In this document: positions 17,097 to 26,600 of the stretch, in pieces
How positions within the stretch are numbered: the stretch's first letter is position 1
Layout: every line of letters starts with the position of its first letter
DNA from: Streptomyces tendae
Lineage (GTDB): Bacteria > Actinomycetota > Actinomycetes > Streptomycetales > Streptomycetaceae
DNA: 64,000 nt
Assembly: GCF_014650435.1 (NCBI RefSeq)
Contig: NZ_BMUY01000004.1
Location: 186,001-250,000 of the forward strand
Direction of reading: 5' to 3'
Position numbers and translations under genes: made by a program
Notes under the pieces: model-generated
What the model was told of the DNA's origin: nothing
The model's input: only the letters and a program-made list of their open reading frames with translations
Databases searched by the model: none

Positions 17097-19292
17097 GTGA
17101 AACAGGTTGTGCAGAACTACAAGAGCGGCGAGCTGGCGCTGCTCGACGTGCCGGTGCCGGGCTGCAAGCCCGGCGGTGTGCTGGTGCGGACCGCCTACTC
17201 GCTGATCTCCACCGGCACGGAACTGATGAAGGTGTCCGAGGCCGGCATGTCGATGCTGGGCAAGGCCCGTTCCCGGCCGGACCAGGTGGCCAAGGTCGTG
17301 CAGAGCGTGGCGACCAACGGGGTGCCGGCCACCTACCGCAAGGTGATGGGCAAGCTGGACTCCTACACGCCGCTCGGCTACTCGCTGTGCGGCGTGGTCG
17401 AGCAGGTCGGTGACGGGATCGACGACGTGAAGGCCGGCGACCTGGTGGCCTGCGCGGGCAACGAGCACGCCCTGCACGCCGAGCTGAACTGGGTCCCGAA
17501 GAACCTCTACACCCCGGTGCCCGACTCTCTCGCGCCGCGGCACGCGGCCTTCGGCACCGTCGGGTCGATCGCGCTCCAGGGGGTCCGCCAGGGCGAGTCG
17601 CGGCTCGGCGAGGTGGCGCTGGTCGTCGGGCTCGGGCTGATCGGGCAGCTGGTGGCGCAGTTGCTGACCGCCTCGGGCGTCCGGGTCGTCGGCGCCGACC
17701 CCGACCCGGCGCGCTGCGAGCTGGCCGAGCGGCTGGGCGCGGCGGCCTGCGGCGACCCGGCGTCCCCGGCCGTGGAGAGCGCCGTGGCCGAACTCACCGA
17801 CGGCCACGGGGTGGACCAGGTGTACCTGGCCGCCGGCGGCGGCAGCAACCAGCCCGTCGAGCTGGCCGCGCGGCTGTGCCGGGACCGCGGCCGGGTCGTC
17901 GACATCGGCAAGTGCCGCCTGGACCTGCCGTGGAACGCGTACTACGAGAAGGAGCTGGACGTCCGGTTCTCCCGCTCCTACGGCCCCGGGCGCTACGACC
18001 CGGAGTACGAGATCGAGGGGCGGGACTACCCGATCGGCTATGTGCGCTGGACCGAGCGGCGCAACCTGGCGTGCTTCCTCGACCTCGCCGCCCGCGGCCG
18101 CGTCGACGTGGAGCCGCTGATCACCCGCACGGCCGACTTCGACGACGCGGTGGAGACGTACCAGCGCCTCAAGGACGGCGAGCTCAAGGCCGTGGCCGTA
18201 CTGTTCCGGTACCCCGAACAGGCCGCCGAGGACGGGCCTTCGGCCGACGCCCCGGTGGTGTCCGTGCCCGTGGCGCCCGGCGGCGCCAGGTCCTCCGCCC
18301 CGGTACGGGCGGCGAAGACGCCGGTGCGCCTCGCGTTCGTCGGCGCGGGGAACTACGCGACGTCGATGCTGCTGCCGCACCTGGCGCAGCGCGACGGCGT
18401 CGAGCTGTCGACGGTCGTCACCACGACGGCCCTCTCCGCGGCCAACGCTCAGCGGAAGTTCGGCTTCCGGGAGGCGACCACCGATCTGGACGCCGTGCTC
18501 GGTGACACGTCCGTCGACGCGGTGTTCGTGGTCACCCGGCACAGCTCGCACGCCGAACTGACCCGGAAGGCGCTGCTGGCCGGGAAGGCCGTGTTCGTGG
18601 AGAAGCCGTTGGCGCTCACCTCGGAGGAGCTGACCGGAGTGCTCGACGCGGTGGAGGAGTCCGGCAACGACCGGTTGCAGGTGGGCTTCAACCGGCGGTT
18701 CGCGCCGCTGCTCCAGGAGGCCAGCAAGCGGTTCGGCGCGCGCACGGGACCGGCGAGCCTGCGCTACCTGGTCAACGCGGGGCGGCTCGACCACGGCAGC
18801 TGGTATCTCCAGCAGGGCACCGAGGGCTCGCGGTTCGCCGGTGAGGGCGGGCACTTCGTCGACACGGCGAGCTGGCTGCTGGGCGCCGACCCGGTCTCGG
18901 TGTACGCCCTCGCGCCGTCCGGCAACGAGGACCTTCAGGTGGTGCTCGGCTACCCGGACGGGTCCACCGCCACCATCAGCTACGTCACAACCGGCGCGGC
19001 CGGCTTCCCGAAGGAGACGCTGGACCTGGTCGCGGACGGCAAGGTGCTGCAGCTCGACGACTTCGTCCGCAGTTCGGTCTACGACGGCCGCAAGCGGTGG
19101 GTCAGTTCCCGGCTTCCCAAGGCCCGGGACAAGGGCCAGTCGGCCGAACTGGCCGCGTTCGTCAGGGCGGTGCGCACCGGCGGGCCGATGCCGGTGCCGC
19201 TCCGGTCGCTGGTCGCCACCACGGCGGCCACCCTGGCCGTGCGGGCCGCACTGGCCGGCGGCGCTCCCGTGACCCTGGCGGAGGCGCGATGA
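17097..19292 (+). CDS. Bi-domain oxidoreductase: MDR dehydrogenase fused to Gfo/Idh/MocA dehydrogenase
   Basis: 731 residues from GTG 17097, with AAGAGGA at 17084-17090; a longer frame to 16965 overlaps asnB and is rejected. Residues 1-~375 are a medium-chain (alcohol-dehydrogenase-like) domain: 'YSLCGVVEQVGDGIDDVKAGDLVACAG', Rossmann 'VALVVGLGLIGQLVAQLL'. Residues ~405-731 are a Gfo/Idh/MocA domain: 'VRLAFVGAGNYATSMLLPHL', then the conserved 'EKPLALTSEEL' and 'LQVGFNRRFAP'. This fusion recurs in EPS/O-antigen loci next to heparinase-family genes, where its substrate is unproven; oxidation of a lipid-linked or nucleotide sugar is the usual proposal. It overlaps the next gene by ATGA. Confidence 0.9.
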   Translation: MKQVVQNYKSGELALLDVPVPGCKPGGVLVRTAYSLISTGTELMKVSEAGMSMLGKARSRPDQVAKVVQSVATNGVPATYRKVMGKLDSYTPLGYSLCGVVEQVGDGIDDVKAGDLVACAGNEHALHAELNWVPKNLYTPVPDSLAPRHAAFGTVGSIALQGVRQGESRLGEVALVVGLGLIGQLVAQLLTASGVRVVGADPDPARCELAERLGAAACGDPASPAVESAVAELTDGHGVDQVYLAAGGGSNQPVELAARLCRDRGRVVDIGKCRLDLPWNAYYEKELDVRFSRSYGPGRYDPEYEIEGRDYPIGYVRWTERRNLACFLDLAARGRVDVEPLITRTADFDDAVETYQRLKDGELKAVAVLFRYPEQAAEDGPSADAPVVSVPVAPGGARSSAPVRAAKTPVRLAFVGAGNYATSMLLPHLAQRDGVELSTVVTTTALSAANAQRKFGFREATTDLDAVLGDTSVDAVFVVTRHSSHAELTRKALLAGKAVFVEKPLALTSEELTGVLDAVEESGNDRLQVGFNRRFAPLLQEASKRFGARTGPASLRYLVNAGRLDHGSWYLQQGTEGSRFAGEGGHFVDTASWLLGADPVSVYALAPSGNEDLQVVLGYPDGSTATISYVTTGAAGFPKETLDLVADGKVLQLDDFVRSSVYDGRKRWVSSRLPKARDKGQSAELAAFVRAVRTGGPMPVPLRSLVATTAATLAVRAALAGGAPVTLAEAR

Positions 19293-21298
19293 CCGCGAAC
19301 CCGGGGAGTCCGGGCTGGTACCTGCGGCGGCTGTCCCGGATGGGCCCGCGGGAGGTGGGCGGCCGGGTCGGCGACACCGTGCGCAGGCGGCGGTGGCGGT
19401 CGGCGCGGCCGGACGCCCCGAGCGTGACCGGGGCCCGGTTCACCGCGGTCCTGCCCGCCACAGCGCTCGCGGCGGTGCCGCCGGACGCCGCGAAGCGCCT
19501 GGTCGCGGAGGCGGACCGCCTGATGGCCGGGCACGTGGAGTACTTCGGCGTGGTCCGCGACGACCTGGCCGACCCCGACTGGTGCCACGACCCGAAGACC
19601 GGGCGCCGGGCGCCGGGCGGCTACGCCTTCGACGTGCCGTACCGCGACGAGGACGCGGTCGGGGACATCAAGCAGATCTGGGAGTTGTCCCGGCACCAGT
19701 ACCTCACGGTGCTCGCCGCCGCCTACGCGGTCACCGGGGACGAGCGGTACGCCGAGCGCGTGGCCGAGCACCTGCGGTCCTGGTGGGCGTCGAACGCACC
19801 GCTGCGCTCGGTGCACTGGGTCAGCGGCATCGAGCTGGGGATCCGGCTGCTGTCGTGGGTGTGGATCCGCCGGCTGCTCGACGGCTGGCCGGGCGCGGCC
19901 GCCCTCTTCGAGGACAACCCGGCGGCGCTGAGACAGATTTGGCACCACCAGCGCTGGCTGGCCGCCTTCCCCAGCCGGGGGTCGTCGGCGAACAACCACG
20001 TCGTGGCGGAGGCCGCCGGGCAGCTGGCCGCGGCCTGCGCCTTCGGCTGGTTCCCCGACTCGGCGAAGTGGCGGGAGGAGGCGCTGCGGTCGCTGGACCG
20101 GCACCTGCGCGCCAACACGTTCCTCTCCGGCCTCAACCGCGAACTGGCCACCGAGTACCACGGGCTCGTCCTGGAACTGGGCCTGGCCGCGGTGGCGGAG
20201 GCGGACGCCGCCGGGGTGCCGGTTCCCGCGACGGTCCGGCTGGTGCTGCTGCGGATGACCGACGCGCTCGCCGCCGTCGTGGACGACGCGCTGCGCCCGC
20301 CGCGGCAGGGGGACGCGGACGACGGACACGGCCTGGTGGTGGACGGCACCGGCACCGACCGCTGGGCGTCGCTGCTGGCCACCGGGGATGCCGTGTTCGG
20401 CTCCCTTCCCTGGTGGCCGGAGGTGACCGGCACCGATGTGCGCACCCCGCTGCTGGCGGCGCTGATCCGGCCGTACGGCAGGGACGGAGCGGGCCGGGCC
20501 GTGCGCCGCCCGGCGGGCAGGCCGGCCCACTTCGCCGACGCGGGGCTCACGGTGCTGCGCGGCCCCGACGGGATCTGGTGCCGCTGCGACGGCGGTCCGC
20601 ACGGTTTCCTGTCCATCGCGGCGCACGCCCACGCGGACGCGCTCTCGGTTGAGGTGCGGCACGACGGGGTCGACGTGCTCGCCGACCCGGGGACGTACTG
20701 CTACCACGGGCAGCCCGGGTGGCGGCGCTACTTCCGCTCGACCCTCGGCCACAACACCCTGGAGCTGGACGGCACCGACCAGTCCGTCTCCGGCGGCCCG
20801 TTCCTGTGGACCCGGCATGCCCGCAGTCGCGTGCTGGGCGTGGACACCTCCGACGAGGGAGTGTCCCGCTGGTCTGCCGAGCACGACGGGTACGGGGGTT
20901 CGGTGCACCGCCGCCGGGTGGAGCTGACGGCCGCGAGCCGTGAGCTGCGGGTGGTGGACGAGGTGCGCGGCCCGCGCCGGGCCGTGCGGCTGGCGTTCCA
21001 CCTCGGCCCGGCGGTCGCCGCCGACCTGGTGGGCAGCCGCGCCGTGCTCACCTGGGCCCGGGACGGCGTGGAGCGCTCGGCGGTGCTCGACCTGCCGGGC
21101 GAGCTGTCCTGGCGGGCGCATCGCGGTGAGACCGACCCGCCGCTGGGCTGGTACTCCCCCGGCTTCGGGCGGAAGGAACCGGCCACCACGCTGGTCGGCA
21201 CCGGCTTCACCGAGGGCGCGCCGGGCTTCACGAACAGCGCACCGGACTTCACCGACGGCGCGCGGGGCTTCACGACCGTACTCGCGTTCCGCGACTAG
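19289..21298 (+). CDS. Heparinase II/III (alginate-lyase-like) family protein
   Basis: 669 residues from ATG 19289 (ATGA overlap). An all-helical toroid (about residues 60-380) has 'HWVSGIELGIRLLSWVWIRRLL', 'SSANNHVVAEAAGQLAAACAF' and 'ELATEYHGLVLELGLAA', with the Asn-His and Tyr-His pairs used in lyase catalysis. The C-terminal beta-sandwich begins at 'HAHADALSVEVRHDGVDVLADPGTYCYHG' (about 445-475), a hallmark of the family. No signal peptide is seen, so it probably acts inside the cell or by a non-classical route, unusual for a lyase. It may be an editing lyase for uronic-acid polymer. The C-terminus carries 7-residue tandem repeats at 21203-21277. Confidence 0.88.
   Translation: MTANPGSPGWYLRRLSRMGPREVGGRVGDTVRRRRWRSARPDAPSVTGARFTAVLPATALAAVPPDAAKRLVAEADRLMAGHVEYFGVVRDDLADPDWCHDPKTGRRAPGGYAFDVPYRDEDAVGDIKQIWELSRHQYLTVLAAAYAVTGDERYAERVAEHLRSWWASNAPLRSVHWVSGIELGIRLLSWVWIRRLLDGWPGAAALFEDNPAALRQIWHHQRWLAAFPSRGSSANNHVVAEAAGQLAAACAFGWFPDSAKWREEALRSLDRHLRANTFLSGLNRELATEYHGLVLELGLAAVAEADAAGVPVPATVRLVLLRMTDALAAVVDDALRPPRQGDADDGHGLVVDGTGTDRWASLLATGDAVFGSLPWWPEVTGTDVRTPLLAALIRPYGRDGAGRAVRRPAGRPAHFADAGLTVLRGPDGIWCRCDGGPHGFLSIAAHAHADALSVEVRHDGVDVLADPGTYCYHGQPGWRRYFRSTLGHNTLELDGTDQSVSGGPFLWTRHARSRVLGVDTSDEGVSRWSAEHDGYGGSVHRRRVELTAASRELRVVDEVRGPRRAVRLAFHLGPAVAADLVGSRAVLTWARDGVERSAVLDLPGELSWRAHRGETDPPLGWYSPGFGRKEPATTLVGTGFTEGAPGFTNSAPDFTDGARGFTTVLAFRD
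21203..21277 (+). repeat. 21-bp tandem repeats in the 3' end of the heparinase gene
   Basis: Three full copies (21203-21223, 21224-21244, 21245-21265) and a half copy encode GFTEGAP, GFTNSAP, DFTDGAR, GFTT. The phase keeps the reading frame, so copy number can change without breaking the gene. Confidence 0.85.
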
Positions 21299-21320
21299 GC
21301 ACGGGAAGGGGGGAGGACGC

Positions 21321-22874
21321 ATGGGGAGCACATGGCGGCGCCGGGCACTGTCGGCCGCGGCACCCTTGGCACTGGCGCTGCTGGCGGCCGGCTGCGTCGG
21401 CACGTCGGACGCACCGTCGCCGGGGCCGTCCGCGTCGTCCGCCTCCTCGGCCCCGCCCGCTTCGTCGGACGGGCCCCCCGTGGCCCGCGTGTGCGCGAAA
21501 CCCGAGGCCGGACCCTCGAAGGCACCGGCCGGTGCGGTGACCGTCGATCCGGCCGTCGTCGGCGACCTGGCCGCCAAGACCCGCAACAGCCCCGCGCACA
21601 CCACTTTCTGGCTGCGGCCGGGCAAGCACCGCCTCGAACCCGACCCGTACGCGCAGGTCGTCCCCAAGGAAGGGAACCGCTACCTCGGCGCGCCTGGCGC
21701 GGTGCTCGACGGGCGCAAGACCAACCGGTACGCGTTCGGCGGCAGCGCACGCGACGTCACCATCGGCCATCTCACCGTGCAGGGTTTCGTCGCGCCGCAC
21801 GACGAGGGCGTGGTCAACCACGACTCGGCCGACGGGTGGGTGATCGAGCACGCCACGGTGCAGCGCAACTCCGGTGCCGGGCTGATGGCGGGTGACCGCC
21901 AGCAGGTCCGCTCCAGTTGTCTGCGCGACAACGGCCAGTACGGCCTCAACGCGTACAAGGGCAACGGCACCATCAACGACCTGGTGCTCGAGGGCAACGA
22001 GATCACGGGCAACAACACCGGCGACTGGGAGCGGAAGCGGCAGGGATGCGGCTGCACCGGAGGCGTCAAGTTCTGGGCCGTCGAGGGCGCCGACATCCGC
22101 GGCAACTGGGTGCACGACAACCTCGGTACCGGTCTGTGGGCGGACACCAACAACAACGACTTCCTCATCGAGGACAACGTCATCGAGTCCAACGACGGGG
22201 CCGCGCTGATCTACGAGACCAGTTACAACGCGGTCGTCCGGAACAACACGATCCGGCAGAACAACTGGGTCGAGGGCCGGGAGAACACCGACGGCGGCGA
22301 CAACTTCCCCTTCGCGACCCTCTACATCTCCGAGTCCGGCGGCGAACCGCGCGTCGAGGCCCGCACGGACAAGATCGAGATCTACGGGAACGTCCTGGAG
22401 AACAACTGGTCAGGCATCACCCTGTGGGAGAACGCCGACCGGTTCTGCAACAGTCCCGCCAACACCTCGTCCGGCGACTGCACCCTGCTGGTGAAGGACA
22501 TCGAGCGCTGCGCGGGCCCGGCGATCGGCAAGGCACCGCTGTACGACGACTGCCGCTGGAAGACCCAGCGGGTGGACGTCCACGACAACCGCTTCGTCCT
22601 GGACAAGACCGTCCTGGAGTGCACGTCGAGCTGCGACCGCATGGCGCTGCTGGCGAACTACGGCACCTATCCGGACTGGTCCCCGTACCAGGGCGAGCGG
22701 GTGGCCGAGGCCATCACCCACCGGCAGCACAACCGCTGGCACGACAACGTCTACGTCGGACCGTGGAAGTTCGTCGCCCACGACCCGAGCCGGGTCCTCG
22801 ACTTCGGTCAGTGGCAGGGCGCGCCCTACCGGCAGGACAAGGGCAGCACCCTGCGCGCACGGGAGGGGGGTTGA
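21321..22874 (+). CDS. Secreted right-handed beta-helix lipoprotein
   Basis: 517 residues from ATG 21321 (GGGAGG at 21310-21315). A lipoprotein signal peptide is clear: Arg-rich n-region, hydrophobic stretch, lipobox 'LLAAGC' with Cys about residue 29, then a Ser/Pro-rich linker. From about residue 70 the chain is a pectate-lyase-like parallel beta-helix with repeated coils such as 'DGWVIEHATVQRNSGAGLMAG', 'DLVLEGNEITGNNTGDW', 'NDFLIEDNVIESNDGAALIYET' and 'YNAVVRNNTIRQNNW'. AlgG-type C5-epimerases and polysaccharide lyases share this fold; beside an AlgD-like enzyme, an outside-acting epimerase or lyase is plausible. Anchored to the outer face of the membrane. Confidence 0.88.
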   Translation: MGSTWRRRALSAAAPLALALLAAGCVGTSDAPSPGPSASSASSAPPASSDGPPVARVCAKPEAGPSKAPAGAVTVDPAVVGDLAAKTRNSPAHTTFWLRPGKHRLEPDPYAQVVPKEGNRYLGAPGAVLDGRKTNRYAFGGSARDVTIGHLTVQGFVAPHDEGVVNHDSADGWVIEHATVQRNSGAGLMAGDRQQVRSSCLRDNGQYGLNAYKGNGTINDLVLEGNEITGNNTGDWERKRQGCGCTGGVKFWAVEGADIRGNWVHDNLGTGLWADTNNNDFLIEDNVIESNDGAALIYETSYNAVVRNNTIRQNNWVEGRENTDGGDNFPFATLYISESGGEPRVEARTDKIEIYGNVLENNWSGITLWENADRFCNSPANTSSGDCTLLVKDIERCAGPAIGKAPLYDDCRWKTQRVDVHDNRFVLDKTVLECTSSCDRMALLANYGTYPDWSPYQGERVAEAITHRQHNRWHDNVYVGPWKFVAHDPSRVLDFGQWQGAPYRQDKGSTLRAREGG

Positions 22875-22875
22875 G

Positions 22876-24108
22876 ATGGACGCGGACCGCACGCCGAAAC
22901 CGGTCGGGACGGTCTGGGGACTGCTGGTCCTCAACACCCTGGGCTCCACGGGGGCGGAGACCGTCGTCCCGCTCCCCCGTTCGCTCATCCAGATGGTCAC
23001 CATGGGTGCGCTGGTCGCCGCGTTCTCGCTGGCGCTCGTGCTCAATCTCCGGCTGCGCGTGCGCGCCAGTGCCTTCCTGTTCCTGCTGACCCTGCTGCTG
23101 GTGCCGAGCGTGATCGCCAGCGCGGACCTGCAGTCCGGGTTCGGCGCGCTGTTCCGCTGCGCCCGGCTGGCGCTCTTCGTCGGCACGCTGTGGCTGCTCA
23201 GCCGCTGGTGGGACGGCGGAGCGACGTTCGTCCGGCACCACATCCGGATGTACTTCCTGGTCCTGTGCACGGTGGCCGCCGGTGCGCTCGTCTCGCCGGG
23301 CGCGGCGATGCCCGACCTCTACGGCGGACGCCTCGTCGGGGCGTTGTGGCCGCTCACCCCGCCCCAGATCGGACAGTACGCGGCGGTGATCATCGGGCTC
23401 GCCGTGCTGCTCGTTCTCGGCGGCCGGACCGACCGGCGCAGCGCGGCGCTGGTCATCGTGCCCTCACTCGTCCTGCTGATGCTCACCCACACCCGTACCG
23501 CCACGCTCGGCCTGCTCGTCGGCCTGACGCTCGCGATCGGCTCGCTCACCCTGACCAGCGCCGCCGCGCGCCGGTTCTTCTCCTGGGCGGTGCTGTGCGC
23601 CGCGGTGGCCGCCGTGGTGTTCGCCTCGGCGCTGCAGGAGTGGTTCCTGCGCGGCCAGAGCGAGGAGAACTTCAGCAATCTCACCGGCCGGGCCAAGGTG
23701 TGGGACGCCCTGCTGGCGGCGCCCCGCACGATCGGGGAGAAGGTCTTCGGCATGGGCCTGGGCGACAAGTCGTTCGACGGGCTGCCGATCGACAACAGCT
23801 GGCTGGCCGTCTACCACGAGCAGGGGCTGATCGGCGTGGGCCTGGTGGCGGCGGTCTTCGTCGCGCTGGGCGGTGTCGCGCTGCTGCGGCCGCCGTCCCT
23901 CGCCAGGGCCTGTGCGATCTTCCTGATCGGCTACTGCGCACTCGCGTCGTACACCGAGGCGGGTCTCGGCGACGCCTCGCCGTATCTGCTGCACCTCGCC
24001 GTGGCCGCCTCCCTGCTGGCGCAGCCCGCGGCGGCCGCGCCCCTGTCGGTGCCCGACCCCCCTCGACGTCGCGTCCCGCGCTGGGCGCGGACCTCGGAGG
24101 TGACCTGA
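22876..24108 (+). CDS. O-antigen ligase/Wzy-like polysaccharide polymerase
   Basis: 410 residues with about ten predicted membrane helices and a large extracytoplasmic loop ('LQEWFLRGQSEENFSNLTGRAKVWDALLAAP', read as contiguous loop residues ~255-290), the pattern of Wzy_C/WaaL proteins. 'TGR...W' and later 'HNEW'-like 'DNSWLAVYHEQGLIGVGLV' (about 310-330) fit the O-antigen ligase family, in which this loop contacts undecaprenyl-linked units. It should join flipped repeat units at the cell surface. It begins 2 bp after the beta-helix gene and precedes a glycosyltransferase by 2 bp. Assignment rests on topology and context because sequence conservation in this family is low. Confidence 0.8.
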   Translation: MDADRTPKPVGTVWGLLVLNTLGSTGAETVVPLPRSLIQMVTMGALVAAFSLALVLNLRLRVRASAFLFLLTLLLVPSVIASADLQSGFGALFRCARLALFVGTLWLLSRWWDGGATFVRHHIRMYFLVLCTVAAGALVSPGAAMPDLYGGRLVGALWPLTPPQIGQYAAVIIGLAVLLVLGGRTDRRSAALVIVPSLVLLMLTHTRTATLGLLVGLTLAIGSLTLTSAAARRFFSWAVLCAAVAAVVFASALQEWFLRGQSEENFSNLTGRAKVWDALLAAPRTIGEKVFGMGLGDKSFDGLPIDNSWLAVYHEQGLIGVGLVAAVFVALGGVALLRPPSLARACAIFLIGYCALASYTEAGLGDASPYLLHLAVAASLLAQPAAAAPLSVPDPPRRRVPRWARTSEVT

Positions 24109-24110
24109 GC

Positions 24111-25349
24111 ATGCATGTCCTCGTGGTGCACAACCGGTACAACTCGGCCCAGCCGAGCGGCGAGAACAACGTCGTCGACCAGGAGGTGGAACTGCTGCGC
24201 ACGGCCGGCCACCGGGTCGGGGTGTTCGAGCGGCGCAGCGACGACATCGCCGCCCGGTCCCTGCCGGGGAAGGTCGCGGTGCCCTTCCTGGTGCCGTGGA
24301 ACCCGGCGGTCCGCAAGGAGCTGGCCGCCCGGCTGCGGGCCGAGCGGCCGGACGTGGTGCACGTCCACAACGTCTTCCCGCTCCTGTCGCCGGCGGTGCT
24401 GGCCGCCTGCGCCGACGCCGGGGTGCCCGCCGTCGCCACGCTGCACAACTACACGCAGGTCTGCCCGCCCGGCACCCTGCAGCGCGAGGGGCGGCCCTGC
24501 ACCGAGTGCGTCGGGGCGACGCCGCTGCCCGCGGTGCGGCACGGCTGCTATCGCGGCTCGCGGCTGGCGACGGTGCCGCTCGCGGTCGGTCTGGTGGCCA
24601 ACCGGCGGCGCTGGTGGTCCGGTGTGGAGCGGTTCTTCTGCATCTCGGCGGCGCAGCGCGACGTGCTGGTCCGCTCGGGCATGCCGGCCGAACGGCTGGC
24701 GGTGAAGCACAACTTCGTCCCCGAGCCGGCAGCGCGCCGTGCGGGCCCCGGCGAGCACCTGCTGTATCTCGGGCGGCTCGCCGAGGCCAAGGGAGTACGG
24801 CTGCTCATGGCGGCGTGGGACGAGATCGCCGCGTCCGGCGGTGTGGGTGTCCCGCTCGTCGTCGCCGGTACGGGGCCGCTGGAGCGCGAGGTGACCGCCT
24901 GGGCGGCCGGACGGGACGACGTGCGCTACGTCGGTCTGTACGACCCGGAGCAGTGCAGGCGGGCCCTGGCGCGGTCGGTGGCCGTGGTGGCTCCCTCGAC
25001 CTGGCTGGAGGCGTTCGGCCTGGTGGTCGTGGAGGCGATGGCGGCGGGGGTCCCGGCCGTCGCCGCCGGGCACGGCGCCTTCGTGGAACTCGTCGAGGAC
25101 GGGAAGACCGGGCTGCTGCACGGTCCCGGAGACGCCGCCTCGCTCGCGGCCTGCCTGCGCCGGATCGCGGCGCAGCCGGACCGCAACGAGGAGATGGGCC
25201 GGGCGGCCCGGCGCCGTTACGAGCAGGGGTTCAGCCCGGCCGTCGGGCTGGAGCGCCTGCTGGAGGGGTACCGCACCGCGATCGCGGGGCGGTCGGCACT
25301 GGCTCGTGACGGGGACACCCCGCACGGGCAGGGGGGATGGGGGCAGTAG
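24111..25349 (+). CDS. Glycosyltransferase family 4
   Basis: 412 residues from ATG 24111; the frame is open far upstream but overlaps the polymerase gene. N-terminal domain: 'VHNRYNSAQPSGENNVVDQE' (residues ~6-25) and 'PDVVHVHNVFPLLSPAVL'. A Cys-containing insert 'QVCPPGTLQREGRPCTECVG' is characteristic of a GT4 subgroup. Donor domain: 'LLYLGRLAEAKGVRLLMAAW', 'VVAGTGPLEREVTAWA', and the E-x7-E region 'EAFGLVVVEAMAAGVPAVAA'. It should add one residue of the EPS repeat. Donor and linkage are unknown. Confidence 0.92.
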   Translation: MHVLVVHNRYNSAQPSGENNVVDQEVELLRTAGHRVGVFERRSDDIAARSLPGKVAVPFLVPWNPAVRKELAARLRAERPDVVHVHNVFPLLSPAVLAACADAGVPAVATLHNYTQVCPPGTLQREGRPCTECVGATPLPAVRHGCYRGSRLATVPLAVGLVANRRRWWSGVERFFCISAAQRDVLVRSGMPAERLAVKHNFVPEPAARRAGPGEHLLYLGRLAEAKGVRLLMAAWDEIAASGGVGVPLVVAGTGPLEREVTAWAAGRDDVRYVGLYDPEQCRRALARSVAVVAPSTWLEAFGLVVVEAMAAGVPAVAAGHGAFVELVEDGKTGLLHGPGDAASLAACLRRIAAQPDRNEEMGRAARRRYEQGFSPAVGLERLLEGYRTAIAGRSALARDGDTPHGQGGWGQ

Positions 25350-26600
25350 ATGACACGATGCCGACTCTGCGGTTCGGCGGCGATGGAGAGCGTCGTCGAT
25401 CTCGGAGCGACTCCGCCGTGCGAGAGCTTCCTCGCCGCGGACCAACTGGACCGGCCGGAGCCGGCGTACCCGCTGCACCTGCGGGTCTGCACCGACTGCT
25501 GGCTCGCGCAGATCCCCGCGCTGATCACACCGGAGGAGACGTTCACGCAGTACGCGTACTTCTCCTCCTACTCGACCTCCTGGGTGGAGCACGCGCGGAC
25601 CTTCGTCACCGGCGCCGTGGAGCGGCTGGGCCTCGGCCCGGACGCGTTCGTGGTCGAGGTCGCGAGCAACGACGGGTACCTGCTGCGGCACATGGTGGAC
25701 CGCGGGATCCGCTGCCTCGGCGTGGAGCCGTCGGTGAACGTGGGTGCCGCGGCGCGGGAGGCGGGTGTGCCCACGCTCACGGAGTTCCTGAGCCCGGACA
25801 CCGGCGCGGCCGTCCGCGCCGAGCACGGCCCGGCGGACCTGGTCGTGGCCAACAACGTGTACGCGCACATCCCCGACGTCATCGGCTTCACCAAGGGGCT
25901 GCGCGCCCTGGTCGCCGACGACGGCTGGGTCTCGATCGAGGTGCAGCACCTGCTGACGCTGATCGAGGAGAACCAGTACGACACGATCTACCACGAGCAC
26001 TTCCAGTACTACACGGTCGCGTCCGCGATCCGGGCGCTGGCGAGTGGCGGACTGGCCCTCGTGGACGTCGAGCTGCTGCCCACGCACGGCGGTTCCGTCC
26101 GGCTGTGGGCCCGGCCGGCCGAGGTGGCCGGTGAGCCGGACAGGCGGGTGGCCGAGGTGCTGGACCGGGAGAAGGCGGCCGGGCTGCGGGAGCTGTCCGG
26201 GTACACCGAGTTCTCCGCCCGGGTGGCCAAGGTGCGCCGTGACCTGCTGCGGTTCCTGATCGAGGCGGCGGAGCGCGGCGAGACGGTGGTCGGCTACGGC
26301 GCCCCGGGCAAGGGCAACACCCTGCTCAACCACTGCGGCATCCGGCCGGACCTGCTCGCGTACACGGTCGACCGCAACCCGTACAAGCACGGCAGGTTCA
26401 CCCCGGGCACCCGCATCCCGATCCTGCCGCCCGAGCGGATCGCGGCCGACCGGCCGGACTACGTCCTCGTCCTGCCGTGGAACCTGCGGGCCGAGCTGGC
26501 CGAGCAGCTCTCGTTCGTGCACGAGTGGGGCGGCCGGCTGGTGTTTCCCATCCCGGAACTGAGCATCGTCGAGGCCGCGTCCCGAGAGGTCACAGCATGA
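25350..26600 (+). CDS. SAM-dependent sugar C-methyltransferase (TylC3-like architecture)
   Basis: 416 residues; starts directly after the previous TAG. The N-terminal zinc-binding module has CxxC at 'CRLCG' (residues 4-8) and 'CTDCWLAQIP' (about 47-56). The central methyltransferase has motif I as 'VVEVASNDGYLL' (about 107-118) and 'VVANNVYAHIPDV'; 'YHEHFQYYT' is the family's catalytic His-rich motif. The C-terminal domain ('YGAPGKGNTLLNHCGI', 'DRNPYKHGRFTPGTRIPI') completes the three-domain layout of NDP-keto-sugar C-3 methyltransferases such as TylC3. It probably adds a methyl branch to an NDP-4-keto sugar. It opens the second, NDP-sugar-making half of the locus. Confidence 0.88.
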   Translation: MTRCRLCGSAAMESVVDLGATPPCESFLAADQLDRPEPAYPLHLRVCTDCWLAQIPALITPEETFTQYAYFSSYSTSWVEHARTFVTGAVERLGLGPDAFVVEVASNDGYLLRHMVDRGIRCLGVEPSVNVGAAAREAGVPTLTEFLSPDTGAAVRAEHGPADLVVANNVYAHIPDVIGFTKGLRALVADDGWVSIEVQHLLTLIEENQYDTIYHEHFQYYTVASAIRALASGGLALVDVELLPTHGGSVRLWARPAEVAGEPDRRVAEVLDREKAAGLRELSGYTEFSARVAKVRRDLLRFLIEAAERGETVVGYGAPGKGNTLLNHCGIRPDLLAYTVDRNPYKHGRFTPGTRIPILPPERIAADRPDYVLVLPWNLRAELAEQLSFVHEWGGRLVFPIPELSIVEAASREVTA

